NCBI GenBank assembly: GCA_018711525.1
Contig: DVIF01000068.1
Location: 1-33,425 of the forward strand
Length of the DNA stretch: 33,425 nt
Source: Candidatus Ornithospirochaeta stercorigallinarum
GTDB lineage: Bacteria; Spirochaetota; Spirochaetia; Sphaerochaetales; Sphaerochaetaceae
Direction of reading: 5' to 3'
The translations under genes and the position numbers were made by a program. This document shows, piece by piece, positions 24,186-31,685 of the stretch (the first letter of the stretch is position 1; every line of letters starts with the position of its first letter). The notes beneath the pieces are model-generated. The model saw only the letters and a list, made by a program, of their open reading frames with translations. It had not been told where the DNA came from and did no database searches.

Positions 24186-24926
24186 TCATGAGAGCTCTCG
24201 AATCCATGAAAAAAGATACTGCTGACAGAGCGCCTCATAAGGTGCGAAGTACGACTTGTCCTTGCCTGGGTAATAAGTGCTCATGACCTTCTTCATCCAC
24301 ACGTCCATCGGGAACCCCTCCCTCTTCTGGTAGGAGAAGATCAGGATGCAGGACGCGACCTTCGGACCTATCCCCTTTATCGTCATGAGAGCATCCATGG
24401 CAGAATCAAAATCCATCACATCTATCTCGTCGAGCATATCGGCCTTGCTGACGGCATCCACGAGGAACGGAGCTCTGAAACCGCAGCCAAGCTCCCTGTA
24501 ATCTTCAATTGAAACATCCTTCAATTCGTCTTTCGTAGGAAAGGAGAAACAACCAGGCTCAACCTCATGACCGTACTTCCTGCAGAGCCTGTCATAAAGG
24601 CCCTTTATCCTCTTGATGTTGTTGTTCTGGCTGAGTATGAAGGAAATCGTAGCAATGAAATGATCCTGCTTCAGAAGCCTGAGCATACCTATCTTTTCAA
24701 CAGCGGCCTTCAATATATCATCCTTCGCTGCTATCTCGTGCATGGCCTTCTCATAATCATAGTCTAGGTCGAAATAACTTCTCAGATATGGATCGGAGGC
24801 GGCATCTTCAAGGCTCCTGATCCTATAGACCCTGTCATTGAGAACGGCGCAAAAGAGCCCGTCGTCCTCTTCGCTCCATGAAAAAGTCTGTCCTCCCATG
24901 AGGACCTCTCTTAAGTTTTCTTTCAT
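24186..24926 (-). CDS. 8-oxoguanine DNA glycosylase (OGG1-type, HhH-GPD)
   Basis: A 246-residue HhH-GPD glycosylase/lyase. An OGG-N-like start (GGQTFSWSEEDDGLFCAVL) is followed by the HhH-GPD core: FIATISFILSQNNNIKRI (about 90-107), the hairpin TIKGIGPKVAS with catalytic Lys189, and Asp208 in FPMDVWMKK. The Lys and Asp positions match OGG1 (Lys249, Asp268). It removes 8-oxoguanine and nicks the abasic site. It lies 3 nt after the EEP lipoprotein gene, so the two share a transcript. Together with Nfo it gives the window two base-excision repair steps. Confidence 0.92.
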   Translation of the reverse strand: MKENLREVLMGGQTFSWSEEDDGLFCAVLNDRVYRIRSLEDAASDPYLRSYFDLDYDYEKAMHEIAAKDDILKAAVEKIGMLRLLKQDHFIATISFILSQNNNIKRIKGLYDRLCRKYGHEVEPGCFSFPTKDELKDVSIEDYRELGCGFRAPFLVDAVSKADMLDEIDVMDFDSAMDALMTIKGIGPKVASCILIFSYQKREGFPMDVWMKKVMSTYYPGKDKSYFAPYEALCQQYLFSWIRELS

Positions 24927-24929
24927 ACC

Positions 24930-25877
24930 TCAATAATACCCGAGAGTCGTCTTAACCGCTAGATGGTCGGAGTATCCTGAATTGGTGTTGATGTCATATC
25001 GGACCGGCACTCCCGAGGAATCAACTCCGTCGGGAGGATAGACGATGGTGGAATGCAGATGCTCAAGCTCCGAAGAGTCGAACGCCGCCAAGCTGAGCAA
25101 TATGTTGTCATAGGAGTACCATCTTCCCTCATAGTAGTATGTCCCATAGGCATCCTGGTCCTCATCCAGCGAAGGGCAGTAGAAGATGCCGGGAGAAAGG
25201 CAGTGATCATCCCCGCTCACTGTAAGAGGAGCATCAGGATCGGCCAGTGCATCGATGAAATAAGGGCCGGTACGTGGATCCTCGTTGAAATCCCCCGCTG
25301 CAATGGCAAGGGAAGGATGGCATCCACGCATGAGGAAACTCAGATGCTCGAATGTGCTCATCCTCTCTTCCTCCCCTCCTCCGACCCTGCTCTTGGCATG
25401 CAAAGCGAACAAGGAGACGAAAGAACCATTGAATATGAAATCAATCTCTATTATATCCCTAGGGCCCTTATTCGAATGCACCTTCACATCATATATAGGA
25501 ATTTTACTGATAAATCCTACCGATATCGGGCTATTATTATCCAATATTCCATAATATTTAAACCCTTTCCTACTCATTTTCCCACTCATCAGATCCAACA
25601 GCACCTTCTCGGATTCCACTTCAGAGAGTATGTAGATGTCTGAAAGAGCATCATCAGAGAGGAGGAAATCCTGATAGAGGGCGATTCTTTTCCTGTACTC
25701 ATCCTCCCCATATCCTCCACTACGGGTAAAAGGGTAGTATTCATCCCCGTCTGAGACATCATCGAACATGAGGTACATGTTGTATGCCAGGATTGATAGA
25801 CTCTTCCGCTCCGCCCGCTCAGAGCATGATGCGAAGATAAAAATAAAAGGGATAAGAAGTATGATCAGTCTCTTCAT
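24930..25877 (-). CDS. Endonuclease/exonuclease/phosphatase-family lipoprotein
   Basis: A 315-residue lipoprotein. The signal peptide has lipobox IFASC with Cys18. The EEP fold has Asn33 (ILAYNMY), metal-binding Glu86 (ILSEVES), His160 (FALHAKS), Asp196 and Asn198 (AAGDFNEDPR), a YDNILLS strand and the terminal Asp304-His305 (YSDHLAV). Catalytic residues look intact. Being membrane-anchored and extracytoplasmic, it could degrade nucleic acid outside the cell or hydrolyse a phosphoester such as a phospholipid headgroup; sequence alone cannot decide. Confidence 0.9.
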   Translation of the reverse strand: MKRLIILLIPFIFIFASCSERAERKSLSILAYNMYLMFDDVSDGDEYYPFTRSGGYGEDEYRKRIALYQDFLLSDDALSDIYILSEVESEKVLLDLMSGKMSRKGFKYYGILDNNSPISVGFISKIPIYDVKVHSNKGPRDIIEIDFIFNGSFVSLFALHAKSRVGGGEEERMSTFEHLSFLMRGCHPSLAIAAGDFNEDPRTGPYFIDALADPDAPLTVSGDDHCLSPGIFYCPSLDEDQDAYGTYYYEGRWYSYDNILLSLAAFDSSELEHLHSTIVYPPDGVDSSGVPVRYDINTNSGYSDHLAVKTTLGYY

Positions 25878-25908
25878 ATCCCTTATAAAGCAGAAAAGCT
25901 TGAAAATG

Positions 25909-26475
25909 TTAAATTCCGCTCTTTTTCGTGATGATCCTATCTACGATTCCGTACTCAAGAGCCTCTTTGGCGGTAAGCCAGCAATCGCGTTCGGTATCGC
26001 GGCTCACATCTTCGACGCTTTTGCCTGTGGCATCGGCAATGAGCCTGTCAAGCTCACGTCTCAGACCTTCCATCTTCTCAGCCTGGATCGCCATATCAGA
26101 GGCAACGCCTTTCATCTGGGAAAGGGGCTGATGAATCAGGTAGGTCGAATGAGGGAAAGCCAGACGCTTGTCCTTATCCGCTGCAAGGTATATCAGAGCG
26201 GCAGCCGAAGCCACAAGCCCCTCTCCGATTACATACACAGGAGATGAGACATACCTTATCATGTCATGGATTGCGAATCCCGAATACACATCCCCTCCCG
26301 GGCTGTTTATGTATACGTAGATCGGATCGTTATTCTCACTGTCCAAGATAAGCATCTGCTTTGTGAAACTGTCGGCCTGGTCCTTGTTTATCTCTCCTGA
26401 AATCAGGATGCTCCTCGTCTTTAAAAGACGGTCGGTGTAATCCTGACCGTTTTTATCTTTCTTTTCTTCTTCCAT
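25909..26475 (-). CDS. clpP: ClpP-family serine protease (paralogue-like)
   Basis: A 188-residue ClpP-fold protease. The triad is Ser90 (GLVASAAAL), His115 (YLIHQPLS) and Asp164 (DTERD). The oxyanion-loop motif YINSPGGDV is present. The residues after the nucleophile are ASAAAL rather than the common ASMGA, and the N-terminal axial loop is short and charged (MEEEKKDKNG), features seen in second-copy ClpP2 subunits. No clpX or clpA is adjacent. I chose the ATG at 26475; a GTG at 26502 is possible. No Shine-Dalgarno is visible before either. It heads the EEP / glycosylase transcript. Confidence 0.9.
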   Translation of the reverse strand: MEEEKKDKNGQDYTDRLLKTRSILISGEINKDQADSFTKQMLILDSENNDPIYVYINSPGGDVYSGFAIHDMIRYVSSPVYVIGEGLVASAAALIYLAADKDKRLAFPHSTYLIHQPLSQMKGVASDMAIQAEKMEGLRRELDRLIADATGKSVEDVSRDTERDCWLTAKEALEYGIVDRIITKKSGI

Positions 26476-26536
26476 GCCATATAAATTAGCACATATGGGC
26501 ACAAGAGGAAAGCTTTCAAACCTTTCTAATTTCCAT

Positions 26537-26542
26537 TATGAT
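26537..26542 (+). promoter_or_regulatory. Candidate -10 box of era (leaderless type)
   Basis: TATGAT (5 of 6 matches) lies 6 nt before the era ATG; a weak TTTCAA (26514-26519) sits 17 bp upstream. The box falls in the loop of a perfect 7-bp hairpin TTTCCAT/ATGGAAA (26530-26547). If transcription starts upstream (TATAAA at about 26480), that hairpin would instead sit in the leader right before the start codon. Confidence 0.4.
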
Positions 26543-26548
26543 GGAAAC

Positions 26549-27442
26549 ATGAAAAGCGCAACAGTATCAGTAATAGGACGCCCGAGTGCAGGAAAGAGCA
26601 CGATGGTGAATACGATATGCGAGATGAAGGTAAGCATCACAAGTCCCGTTCCGCAGACGACACGCAACAAGATACGCGGGATATATACGGACCAGAGGGG
26701 TCAGCTCGTATTCATAGACACCCCGGGCTATCATCTTTCGGAGAAGACGATAAACAGGAAGATGCAGGAGGTGACGGTCTCGGCACTCAGTGAATCGGAT
26801 ATAATCCTCTACATAATGGATGGCAAGAGAGCTGCAAAAAAAGAGGAGGAGACGCTTGCAGAACTTATAAAGGAGGCAAAGGTCCCCCTCGTATGTGCGA
26901 TAAACAAGAAGGACATACTTACAAAAGACGAAGAGGAGGATGCACGTTTCTTCCTTAAAAGCAGATTTCCTACATCTCCCATACTGCTGACTTCAGCAGA
27001 AAAGGATGAGGGAATCGACGAGCTGCTGATAGAACTCTTCAAACTTGCACCGGAAGGAGAGCTGATGTATGACGAAAGCTCGTACACGGACCAGAACCTT
27101 GAGTTCAGGATATCTGAAATCATAAGGGAAAAGACCATCAACATGCTCTCCGATGAGCTGCCTCACACAATCTTCGTGGAGGTCTCCGACCTTGAATACG
27201 ATGATGAGGAGAACAAGGTATGGATCCGCGCCTTCATAAACACCGAAAGGGACGGACAGAAGGGAATCATCGTTGGAAAAGGCGGAGAGAACATCAAGAA
27301 GATAAGGCAGGCATCCTTCAAGGATATAAAGAAGATATTCCCCGGCTCCAAGCTGGAGCTTGACCTCAGGGTCAAGGCAGTAGCGAAGTGGAGGAACAAC
27401 CAGGTAATCCTTGACAAGATCTTCAAAGACATGAGCAAATGA
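26549..27442 (+). CDS. era: GTPase Era
   Basis: A 297-residue Era (E. coli 301), the 30S-subunit assembly GTPase. G1 GRPSAGKST (10-18), G2 TTRNK (37-41), G3 DTPG (57-60), G4 NKKD (119-122), G5 TSAEKDEG (148-155). The KH domain contains GIIVGKGGENIKKI (239-252). The start is set by homology to the family N-terminus (KSATVSVIGRPSAGKS); no Shine-Dalgarno is present. It diverges from clpP. Confidence 0.97.
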   Translation: MKSATVSVIGRPSAGKSTMVNTICEMKVSITSPVPQTTRNKIRGIYTDQRGQLVFIDTPGYHLSEKTINRKMQEVTVSALSESDIILYIMDGKRAAKKEEETLAELIKEAKVPLVCAINKKDILTKDEEEDARFFLKSRFPTSPILLTSAEKDEGIDELLIELFKLAPEGELMYDESSYTDQNLEFRISEIIREKTINMLSDELPHTIFVEVSDLEYDDEENKVWIRAFINTERDGQKGIIVGKGGENIKKIRQASFKDIKKIFPGSKLELDLRVKAVAKWRNNQVILDKIFKDMSK

Positions 27443-27459
27443 TTTCAATATAAAGAATT

Positions 27460-27483
27460 GTTTATTTAGTTGATAAAACTAAC
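27460..27483 (-). repeat. 24-bp element, copy 2
   Basis: The reverse complement of this segment matches 23444-23467 at 23 of 24 positions. It includes a perfect TTAGTT-GATAA-AACTAA dyad (27465-27481). It lies between the convergent era and lysK genes, where no promoter is expected. Confidence 0.6.
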
Positions 27484-27553
27484 TAAATACGGATACAGGA
27501 GCTTCTACCGCCCATGTATTTTTTATGCCAACCACAAAGTCAGCTATACTAAC

Positions 27554-27586
27554 AAAAAAAAAATGGGATGTCATATCCGACATCCC
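27554..27586 (-). terminator. Terminator of lysK
   Basis: A perfect 8-bp stem GGGATGTC / GACATCCC with a 6-nt loop. On the minus strand it is followed by ATTTTTTTTTT (ten T residues at 27563-27554). It starts 6 nt past the lysK stop. Confidence 0.95.
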
Positions 27587-27592
27587 GTTTCC

Positions 27593-29179
27593 TCAGTATT
27601 TTGAGAGTATCTCAAGTATCTTATCCTTGCCTACGGTCTTGATGAAACCAGCAAGCTTAGGACCTTTCTCCTTTCCGATGAGAACACGGTAGGTAAGTGT
27701 GAAGAAATCGGCGTTCTCCATGGCATTGTCCCCTGCCGCCTGATAGATATACTGGCTGAACTCCTTCTCACTCATGTCATCAAGATAACTGTCGACATAA
27801 TGGGCAAGGTCTTTCAAAGCCTTCCTCTCGTTATCAGAGACAGCCAGAGGCTCATCTTCGGCTTTCCTGAGCGACCACTTGAACTCCTCCGGTGCATACT
27901 TCTGAATCCAGTTCCATGCACACTTGAGCCTTGTCTCCAGACGTGTCTTCTGCCCTTCTGTCACATCTGTAAGGCTTTCCATGACCTTCTCAATGCTGCC
28001 CTCATGGATCTGAAGCAGGTTGCAAAGATGTCTGAATGGTACCTGGTAGCCCGGCTCCTGCGGGATGTTCTTATCATCAATCTGAGAAAGCTCGTAGATC
28101 CTTCTCTCCTTCTCCTTCCTCTGCTGCTTGACATCCATGAGACCGAAATAGATTCTTTCGCAGTTGTCGTAGTCCTCATATATCTTCAATACATCGAGGT
28201 CGAAGGAGATGGCGAACTCCGAATTCGGCCTTGTTCCGACGAACATGTAGCGCACGATTTCAGGAGTGTAGATTTCAAGGACATCATAGAGGTCCGCAAC
28301 CTCTCCGCCGGAGCTGCTTATCTTGCCTCCCATTCCCTTGAGCTTGATGAAGTCATAGCGCATCGATACCGGTGCCTTGCCGTCGAAAAGCTCAACGACC
28401 TTCTTCGAGGTATCGTAGCTTCCACCTTCTGTGAGATGGTCCTTTCCACCCGGCTCGAAATCGACACCTTCCCTGGCCCATCTCATAGGCCAGTCGACAC
28501 GCCATGGGAGCTTCGTATTCGGGGTCTCCCTGATGTCTATAGTCTCGCTCTTATCGAGCTCATCATCATGATATGTGATCTTATAACCGCCGTCCCATCC
28601 TGTGACAGTGGTCGTATCCTTGTCTGTGAAAGATGAGAATACGGATACAGGATACCAGTCGTCCTTGAGAGGTTCGGTCCTCCACTGATTGAGGATCTCC
28701 TTTATCTCCTCCTTCTTCTCGAGGGCCCTCTTGATCCCCTCGGCATAATATCCTTTCCTATAACGGTCCGCCTGATAGATATACTCAGGATAGATACCGA
28801 CAGAGGGGAGGATGTTCTCCACGCGGACCTCGTTCGCCCTTGCATAGTTCTCAGCAGTTCCAGATGTATCGGGAACAAGGGTGATCGGCTTGCGCAGATA
28901 TGTCGCAAGCAGCTCAGGATCCTTCATGTTCTTGGGAACCTTCCTGAACACATCATAATCATCCCATGAATAGATGAACCTTACCTTCTTCCCCCTCTCC
29001 CTCAGAGCCCTTACGACTAGATCTACTGTGATGATCTCCCTGAAGTTACCGATATGGACCGTCCCCGATGGGGTGATTCCACTTGCGCATGTATAGCATT
29101 CCTTATCACCTTTTTCACGGATGATACGCTCAGCCATCTGATCCGCCCAGTGGGCGTTGTTGCTCTTATTCTCACTCAT
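27593..29179 (-). CDS. lysK: Class I lysyl-tRNA synthetase
   Basis: A 528-residue class I LysRS, the form found in archaea and spirochaetes rather than the class II enzyme of most bacteria. The HIGH motif is HIGN at 42-45, preceded by SGITPSGTV. The KMSKS equivalent is GKISSS (about 285-290). The DFEPGGKDHLTEGGSYD region is characteristic. It charges tRNA-Lys in the cytoplasm. The start at 29179 fits the family N-terminus; a longer frame would need a TTG start. No Shine-Dalgarno is present, and a good promoter places +1 next to the ATG. Confidence 0.97.
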   Translation of the reverse strand: MSENKSNNAHWADQMAERIIREKGDKECYTCASGITPSGTVHIGNFREIITVDLVVRALRERGKKVRFIYSWDDYDVFRKVPKNMKDPELLATYLRKPITLVPDTSGTAENYARANEVRVENILPSVGIYPEYIYQADRYRKGYYAEGIKRALEKKEEIKEILNQWRTEPLKDDWYPVSVFSSFTDKDTTTVTGWDGGYKITYHDDELDKSETIDIRETPNTKLPWRVDWPMRWAREGVDFEPGGKDHLTEGGSYDTSKKVVELFDGKAPVSMRYDFIKLKGMGGKISSSGGEVADLYDVLEIYTPEIVRYMFVGTRPNSEFAISFDLDVLKIYEDYDNCERIYFGLMDVKQQRKEKERRIYELSQIDDKNIPQEPGYQVPFRHLCNLLQIHEGSIEKVMESLTDVTEGQKTRLETRLKCAWNWIQKYAPEEFKWSLRKAEDEPLAVSDNERKALKDLAHYVDSYLDDMSEKEFSQYIYQAAGDNAMENADFFTLTYRVLIGKEKGPKLAGFIKTVGKDKILEILSKY

Positions 29180-29186
29180 AGGCCAT

Positions 29187-29215
29187 ATTATCTCAAAGTA
29201 GTAGTTTTCTTGCAA
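29187..29215 (-). promoter_or_regulatory. Promoter of lysK (leaderless type)
   Basis: On the minus strand: -35 TTGCAA (29215-29210), 17-bp spacer, -10 GATAAT (29192-29187), then ATGGCCT and the ATG at 29179. The gap holds no Shine-Dalgarno. Confidence 0.6.
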
Positions 29216-29246
29216 GCTGGTCCTATGCAAGAGAAAAAGGTTGATG

Positions 29247-29252
29247 TAATAT
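29247..29252 (+). promoter_or_regulatory. Candidate -10 box of the RlpA/SPOR gene (leaderless type)
   Basis: TAATAT (4 of 6 matches) lies 7 nt (TGAAGGC) before the ATG at 29260. A weak TATGCA sits 17 bp upstream. The GAAGG in the gap is only 1 nt from the ATG, too close to be a normal Shine-Dalgarno. Confidence 0.35.
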
Positions 29253-29259
29253 TGAAGGC

Positions 29260-29856
29260 ATGAAAAAAGGTCTGGTTTTTACAGTATTGCTTTTATCCTC
29301 GGCAACAATCATATCGGCCATCGGAACTGGATTCTACATCCCTGATAAAACCGATTACATCAACAGGGAAGGCACATCCTACAGTGACAGCGAGAACAAT
29401 GCGGCATCGAGCATATATCCAATCGGTACCATCCTTGAAATCACAAACCAGGAAGGAAATAGTGAATCCGTATATGTAAACGACCGCATCGAGATGCCCC
29501 CAGACAGAAGGATAATGCTGAACAGACATGCCGCCTCTCAACTGGCAGTCATGGAAAGCGGATATGACGACCTGAGCGTCGAGGTCGTATTCATTCCAGA
29601 GAAGCAAGAAGACGAAGGCAACCAGGGGTGGTACAAATTCCTTGTATCGATTGTTGATACAAATGAAGAGGCAAACAACTTATATTCAATACTGCAGAGC
29701 AACGGGTTAAGACCATCAGTGTCTATCGAAAACGGAAGGATTGATGTATTCGTCAGATATATCCCCCAGTATCAGACAAAGGGTGTGGACACCCTGCTGG
29801 AAAACCTAGGATATCCCAATACCGTCATGATGGACGATGAGAATCCATACATATAA
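29260..29856 (+). CDS. RlpA-like double-psi barrel protein with SPOR domain
   Basis: A 198-residue exported protein. The signal peptide is residues 1-20. The double-psi beta-barrel region (about 45-112) has the RlpA-type core GTILEITN, then VYVNDRIEMPPDRRIMLNRH (Asp75 is the conserved acid), then ASQLAV. The C-terminal SPOR-like domain (about 124-190, WYKFLVSIVDTNEEANNLYS) should bind denuded septal peptidoglycan. RlpA proteins are septal lytic transglycosylases or peptidoglycan-binding proteins. The usual NGRGPF loop is altered here, so catalysis is uncertain. No lipobox Cys is seen, so it is probably periplasmic. Confidence 0.85.
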   Translation: MKKGLVFTVLLLSSATIISAIGTGFYIPDKTDYINREGTSYSDSENNAASSIYPIGTILEITNQEGNSESVYVNDRIEMPPDRRIMLNRHAASQLAVMESGYDDLSVEVVFIPEKQEDEGNQGWYKFLVSIVDTNEEANNLYSILQSNGLRPSVSIENGRIDVFVRYIPQYQTKGVDTLLENLGYPNTVMMDDENPYI

Positions 29857-29880
29857 GCACTTTTGTAAACCGACGATACT

Positions 29881-29913
29881 AAAAAACAGAGGCCGGAATT
29901 GAAATCCGACCTC
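29881..29913 (-). terminator. Terminator of the Omp85-like barrel gene
   Basis: On the minus strand GAGGTCGGA and TCCGGCCTC pair (one G-T wobble) around a 7-nt loop, followed by TGTTTTTT. It starts 12 nt past the stop codon. Confidence 0.85.
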
Positions 29914-29924
29914 ATGCAGATGAT

Positions 29925-31073
29925 TTAGAAATCGAGGAAGAATGTGAATCTTGTTACGACCCTATCCCCGGGTTTCGTAAGCTTCTCTCCTGTGAAGATA
30001 TAGGCAACCTCATAACCCAGATCGATGAAATCGAATATCGATATTGTAAACTGACCGCCAGTGCTGCAAAGGAAATTAACACCTTTTTCCGGAGCAAAGT
30101 CGGTATTGAAATAGTTGCCGGCACCAAGACCCATGTCAAAGAACACGTTGATCCTCGGCCTGAGTCCATCAAGCCCCATGCCGGGACCGGAGAAACGGAT
30201 GTCGAAATTATTCACGACAGAGAACTCAGTCCCATAGCTGTAGGTATTATAGCCTCTGACCTTTCTGCCAAGAGATACAGGTCCCTGCGCATTGACAGGA
30301 ACAGAGCCGTCGGTCCAGTTGACATTGATCCTGTCGATAAGCACGATGCTGAACCAGTCCATCTTCTCCGTACTATAGTTATAAAGTGTCTTGGCAAAGA
30401 CAGCATTCGCCGTGAGAGAATAATAGTCAGCTGTTCCATCAAGCCATGAATTAAGGAAATATGGTGCCCACTTCGCTTCAACATAGGCTAATATGCCATC
30501 GTTTGTAAATAAAGTATCCTCCATATCATCATAGGTAAGACGGAGTGTAAGGGATGTACCCAGGAACTGTGAATCACCAGCCAAATCCGGATAGGTTTTC
30601 TCATATCCTGTTCCAAGCTGTGTTTTCAGCGGATCATTCTTGCCATCTACAAAGCTGTCAAGATTGGCCTCATACTGAGTCTCGACACTTGCCCTGAGAA
30701 CAAGAAGGTCTTCCATGAACCCCTGATTGAAGCGAAGAAACAAATCACCCTGCGCCGTATCGTATGTTATACCGGCCCTGTCGCCGTTCTCCCTTGTGTA
30801 GGGAGCATAGTCATACATACCGTTATTAGGATTCTGGAACACCATTCTCTGATTATAACCACCACCTACCAATACTTGTAACTCAGATGTATTGTTCTCG
30901 ATGAAATGGAAATCTGCACCAAACCCTAAGAGCAGATATGTAGGACAGAAACCTATGAGAACTTCAGGATGCTGGTCCAAATCCCCGAATACAAAACGGA
31001 ACTCGGGACTGGATGCCGCCGCACCTGAGAGAACCATCACAAAAACCAATAAAATAGTGAGTAGCTTTTTCAT
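29925..31073 (-). CDS. Outer-membrane beta-barrel protein, Omp85/BamA-barrel-like without POTRA
   Basis: A 382-residue exported protein. The signal peptide ends near ASGAAASS (about residue 21). The rest is amphipathic beta strands. The segment SLGRKVRGYNTYSYGTEFSV matches the conserved VRGF/Y loop-6 motif of Omp85 barrels, with following strands NFDIRF and INVFFDMGLG, and a C-terminal strand ending in Phe (FTFFLDF), the usual BAM-recognised signal. No POTRA domain precedes the barrel. The ATG at 31073 has the Shine-Dalgarno GGAG 5 nt upstream; a longer frame is not supported. It could be a surface protein or a lipid-handling barrel; function unproven. Confidence 0.82.
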   Translation of the reverse strand: MKKLLTILLVFVMVLSGAAASSPEFRFVFGDLDQHPEVLIGFCPTYLLLGFGADFHFIENNTSELQVLVGGGYNQRMVFQNPNNGMYDYAPYTRENGDRAGITYDTAQGDLFLRFNQGFMEDLLVLRASVETQYEANLDSFVDGKNDPLKTQLGTGYEKTYPDLAGDSQFLGTSLTLRLTYDDMEDTLFTNDGILAYVEAKWAPYFLNSWLDGTADYYSLTANAVFAKTLYNYSTEKMDWFSIVLIDRINVNWTDGSVPVNAQGPVSLGRKVRGYNTYSYGTEFSVVNNFDIRFSGPGMGLDGLRPRINVFFDMGLGAGNYFNTDFAPEKGVNFLCSTGGQFTISIFDFIDLGYEVAYIFTGEKLTKPGDRVVTRFTFFLDF

Positions 31074-31105
31074 TAAAACTCCAACATAATTGTCTATCTT
31101 TACAA

Positions 31106-31134
31106 ATTGTACCAGCAAAACCTCATATTGAGAA
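31106..31134 (-). promoter_or_regulatory. Promoter of the Omp85-like barrel gene
   Basis: On the minus strand: -35 TTCTCA (31134-31129), 17-bp spacer, -10 TACAAT (31111-31106). The leader would be about 26 nt and contain the GGAG Shine-Dalgarno. Confidence 0.5.
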
Positions 31135-31190
31135 CTAAAAGAACTTCATTTCACAGCGAGTTAACAAAAGAAACTTTTTTGAAAAAACCA

Positions 31191-31219
31191 TTGCCCCGAT
31201 TTTCTAAATCTGCTAAAGT
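31191..31219 (+). promoter_or_regulatory. tRNA promoter
   Basis: -35 TTGCCC (31191-31196), 17-bp spacer, -10 TAAAGT (31214-31219), about 27 nt before the mature tRNA 5' end. Confidence 0.5.
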
Positions 31220-31246
31220 ACTATAGCACGTCGATTAAGACGGCAA

Positions 31247-31319
31247 GGGCCTATAGCTCAGCGGTTAGAGCAAAGGACTCATAATCCTTGGGTCGCCGGT
31301 TCAAATCCAGCTGGGCCCA
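31247..31319 (+). tRNA. tRNA with CAT anticodon, probably tRNA-Ile2 (lysidine type)
   Basis: A 73-nt cloverleaf. Acceptor GGGCCTA/TGGGCCC, D stem GCTC/GAGC, anticodon stem AAGGA/TCCTT with loop CTCATAA, T stem GCCGG/CCAGC with one C-A mismatch (51-63), A73. CCA is not encoded. The D arm GGTTAGAGC and the T-arm region GGTCGCCGGTTCAAATCCAGC-like pattern resemble bacterial tRNA-Ile2, whose C34 is modified by TilS to read AUA. Elongator Met is the alternative. Confidence 0.88.
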
Positions 31320-31362
31320 TCTTAAAACATAAAAGGTAATACAAAGCCTTTTTCTTTAAAGC

Positions 31363-31392
31363 AAGGAGCGGTATTCCAAGGAGCCGCTCCTT
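31363..31392 (+). terminator. Probable terminator of the CAT-anticodon tRNA
   Basis: AAGGAGCGG (31363-31371) and CCGCTCCTT (31384-31392) form a perfect 9-bp stem with a 12-nt loop, followed by ATTTCTTTAT, a broken T run. Confidence 0.65.
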
Positions 31393-31622
31393 ATTTCTTT
31401 ATATACAAAGAGTTGCGAAGCGGCTTACCAGAATATGTCTATCATCTGGAGACCATCAGCAGCCTAGGAATCAGGCGTTTTCAAGACTTTTTCCGGCTAC
31501 TTCTGTATTTCCTTGGAAATTTTAGCCACCCTTACAGGTATTTTCGTTTCATAGTGTGAATTTCGTTTCAGGGTTTCTGTTATACAAAAATCTGCTGGCG
31601 AGGCAAATTAAATTTTAAGATA
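31393..31622. other. Non-coding stretch downstream of the tRNA
   Basis: No supportable gene on either strand. It contains a direct repeat TTTCGTTTCA at 31542-31551 and 31561-31570 (19-bp period). A TTTTCAAGACTTTTT segment near 31478 resembles TTTCAAAACTTTTTT just before the DUF3788 gene. It may be the remains of an inserted element after the tRNA. Confidence 0.35.
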
Positions 31623-31631
31623 TGGTATAAT
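31623..31631 (+). promoter_or_regulatory. Extended -10 promoter of the DUF3788 operon
   Basis: TGG-TATAAT: a perfect -10 with the TGn extension, and only a poor -35. Predicted +1 is about 48 nt before the start codon, leaving a leader that carries the GGAGG Shine-Dalgarno. Confidence 0.6.
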
Positions 31632-31685
31632 CTGCATGAGGGGTTGAGGAATAAGCAATTTCAAAACTTTTTTATGGAGGATACT

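Noticed and set aside
26530-26547. Hairpin TTTCCAT/ATGGAAA as a translational switch in front of era
   Set aside because: The loop is also the best -10 for era; if transcription starts at the ATG the hairpin is never transcribed. Recorded under the era promoter instead.
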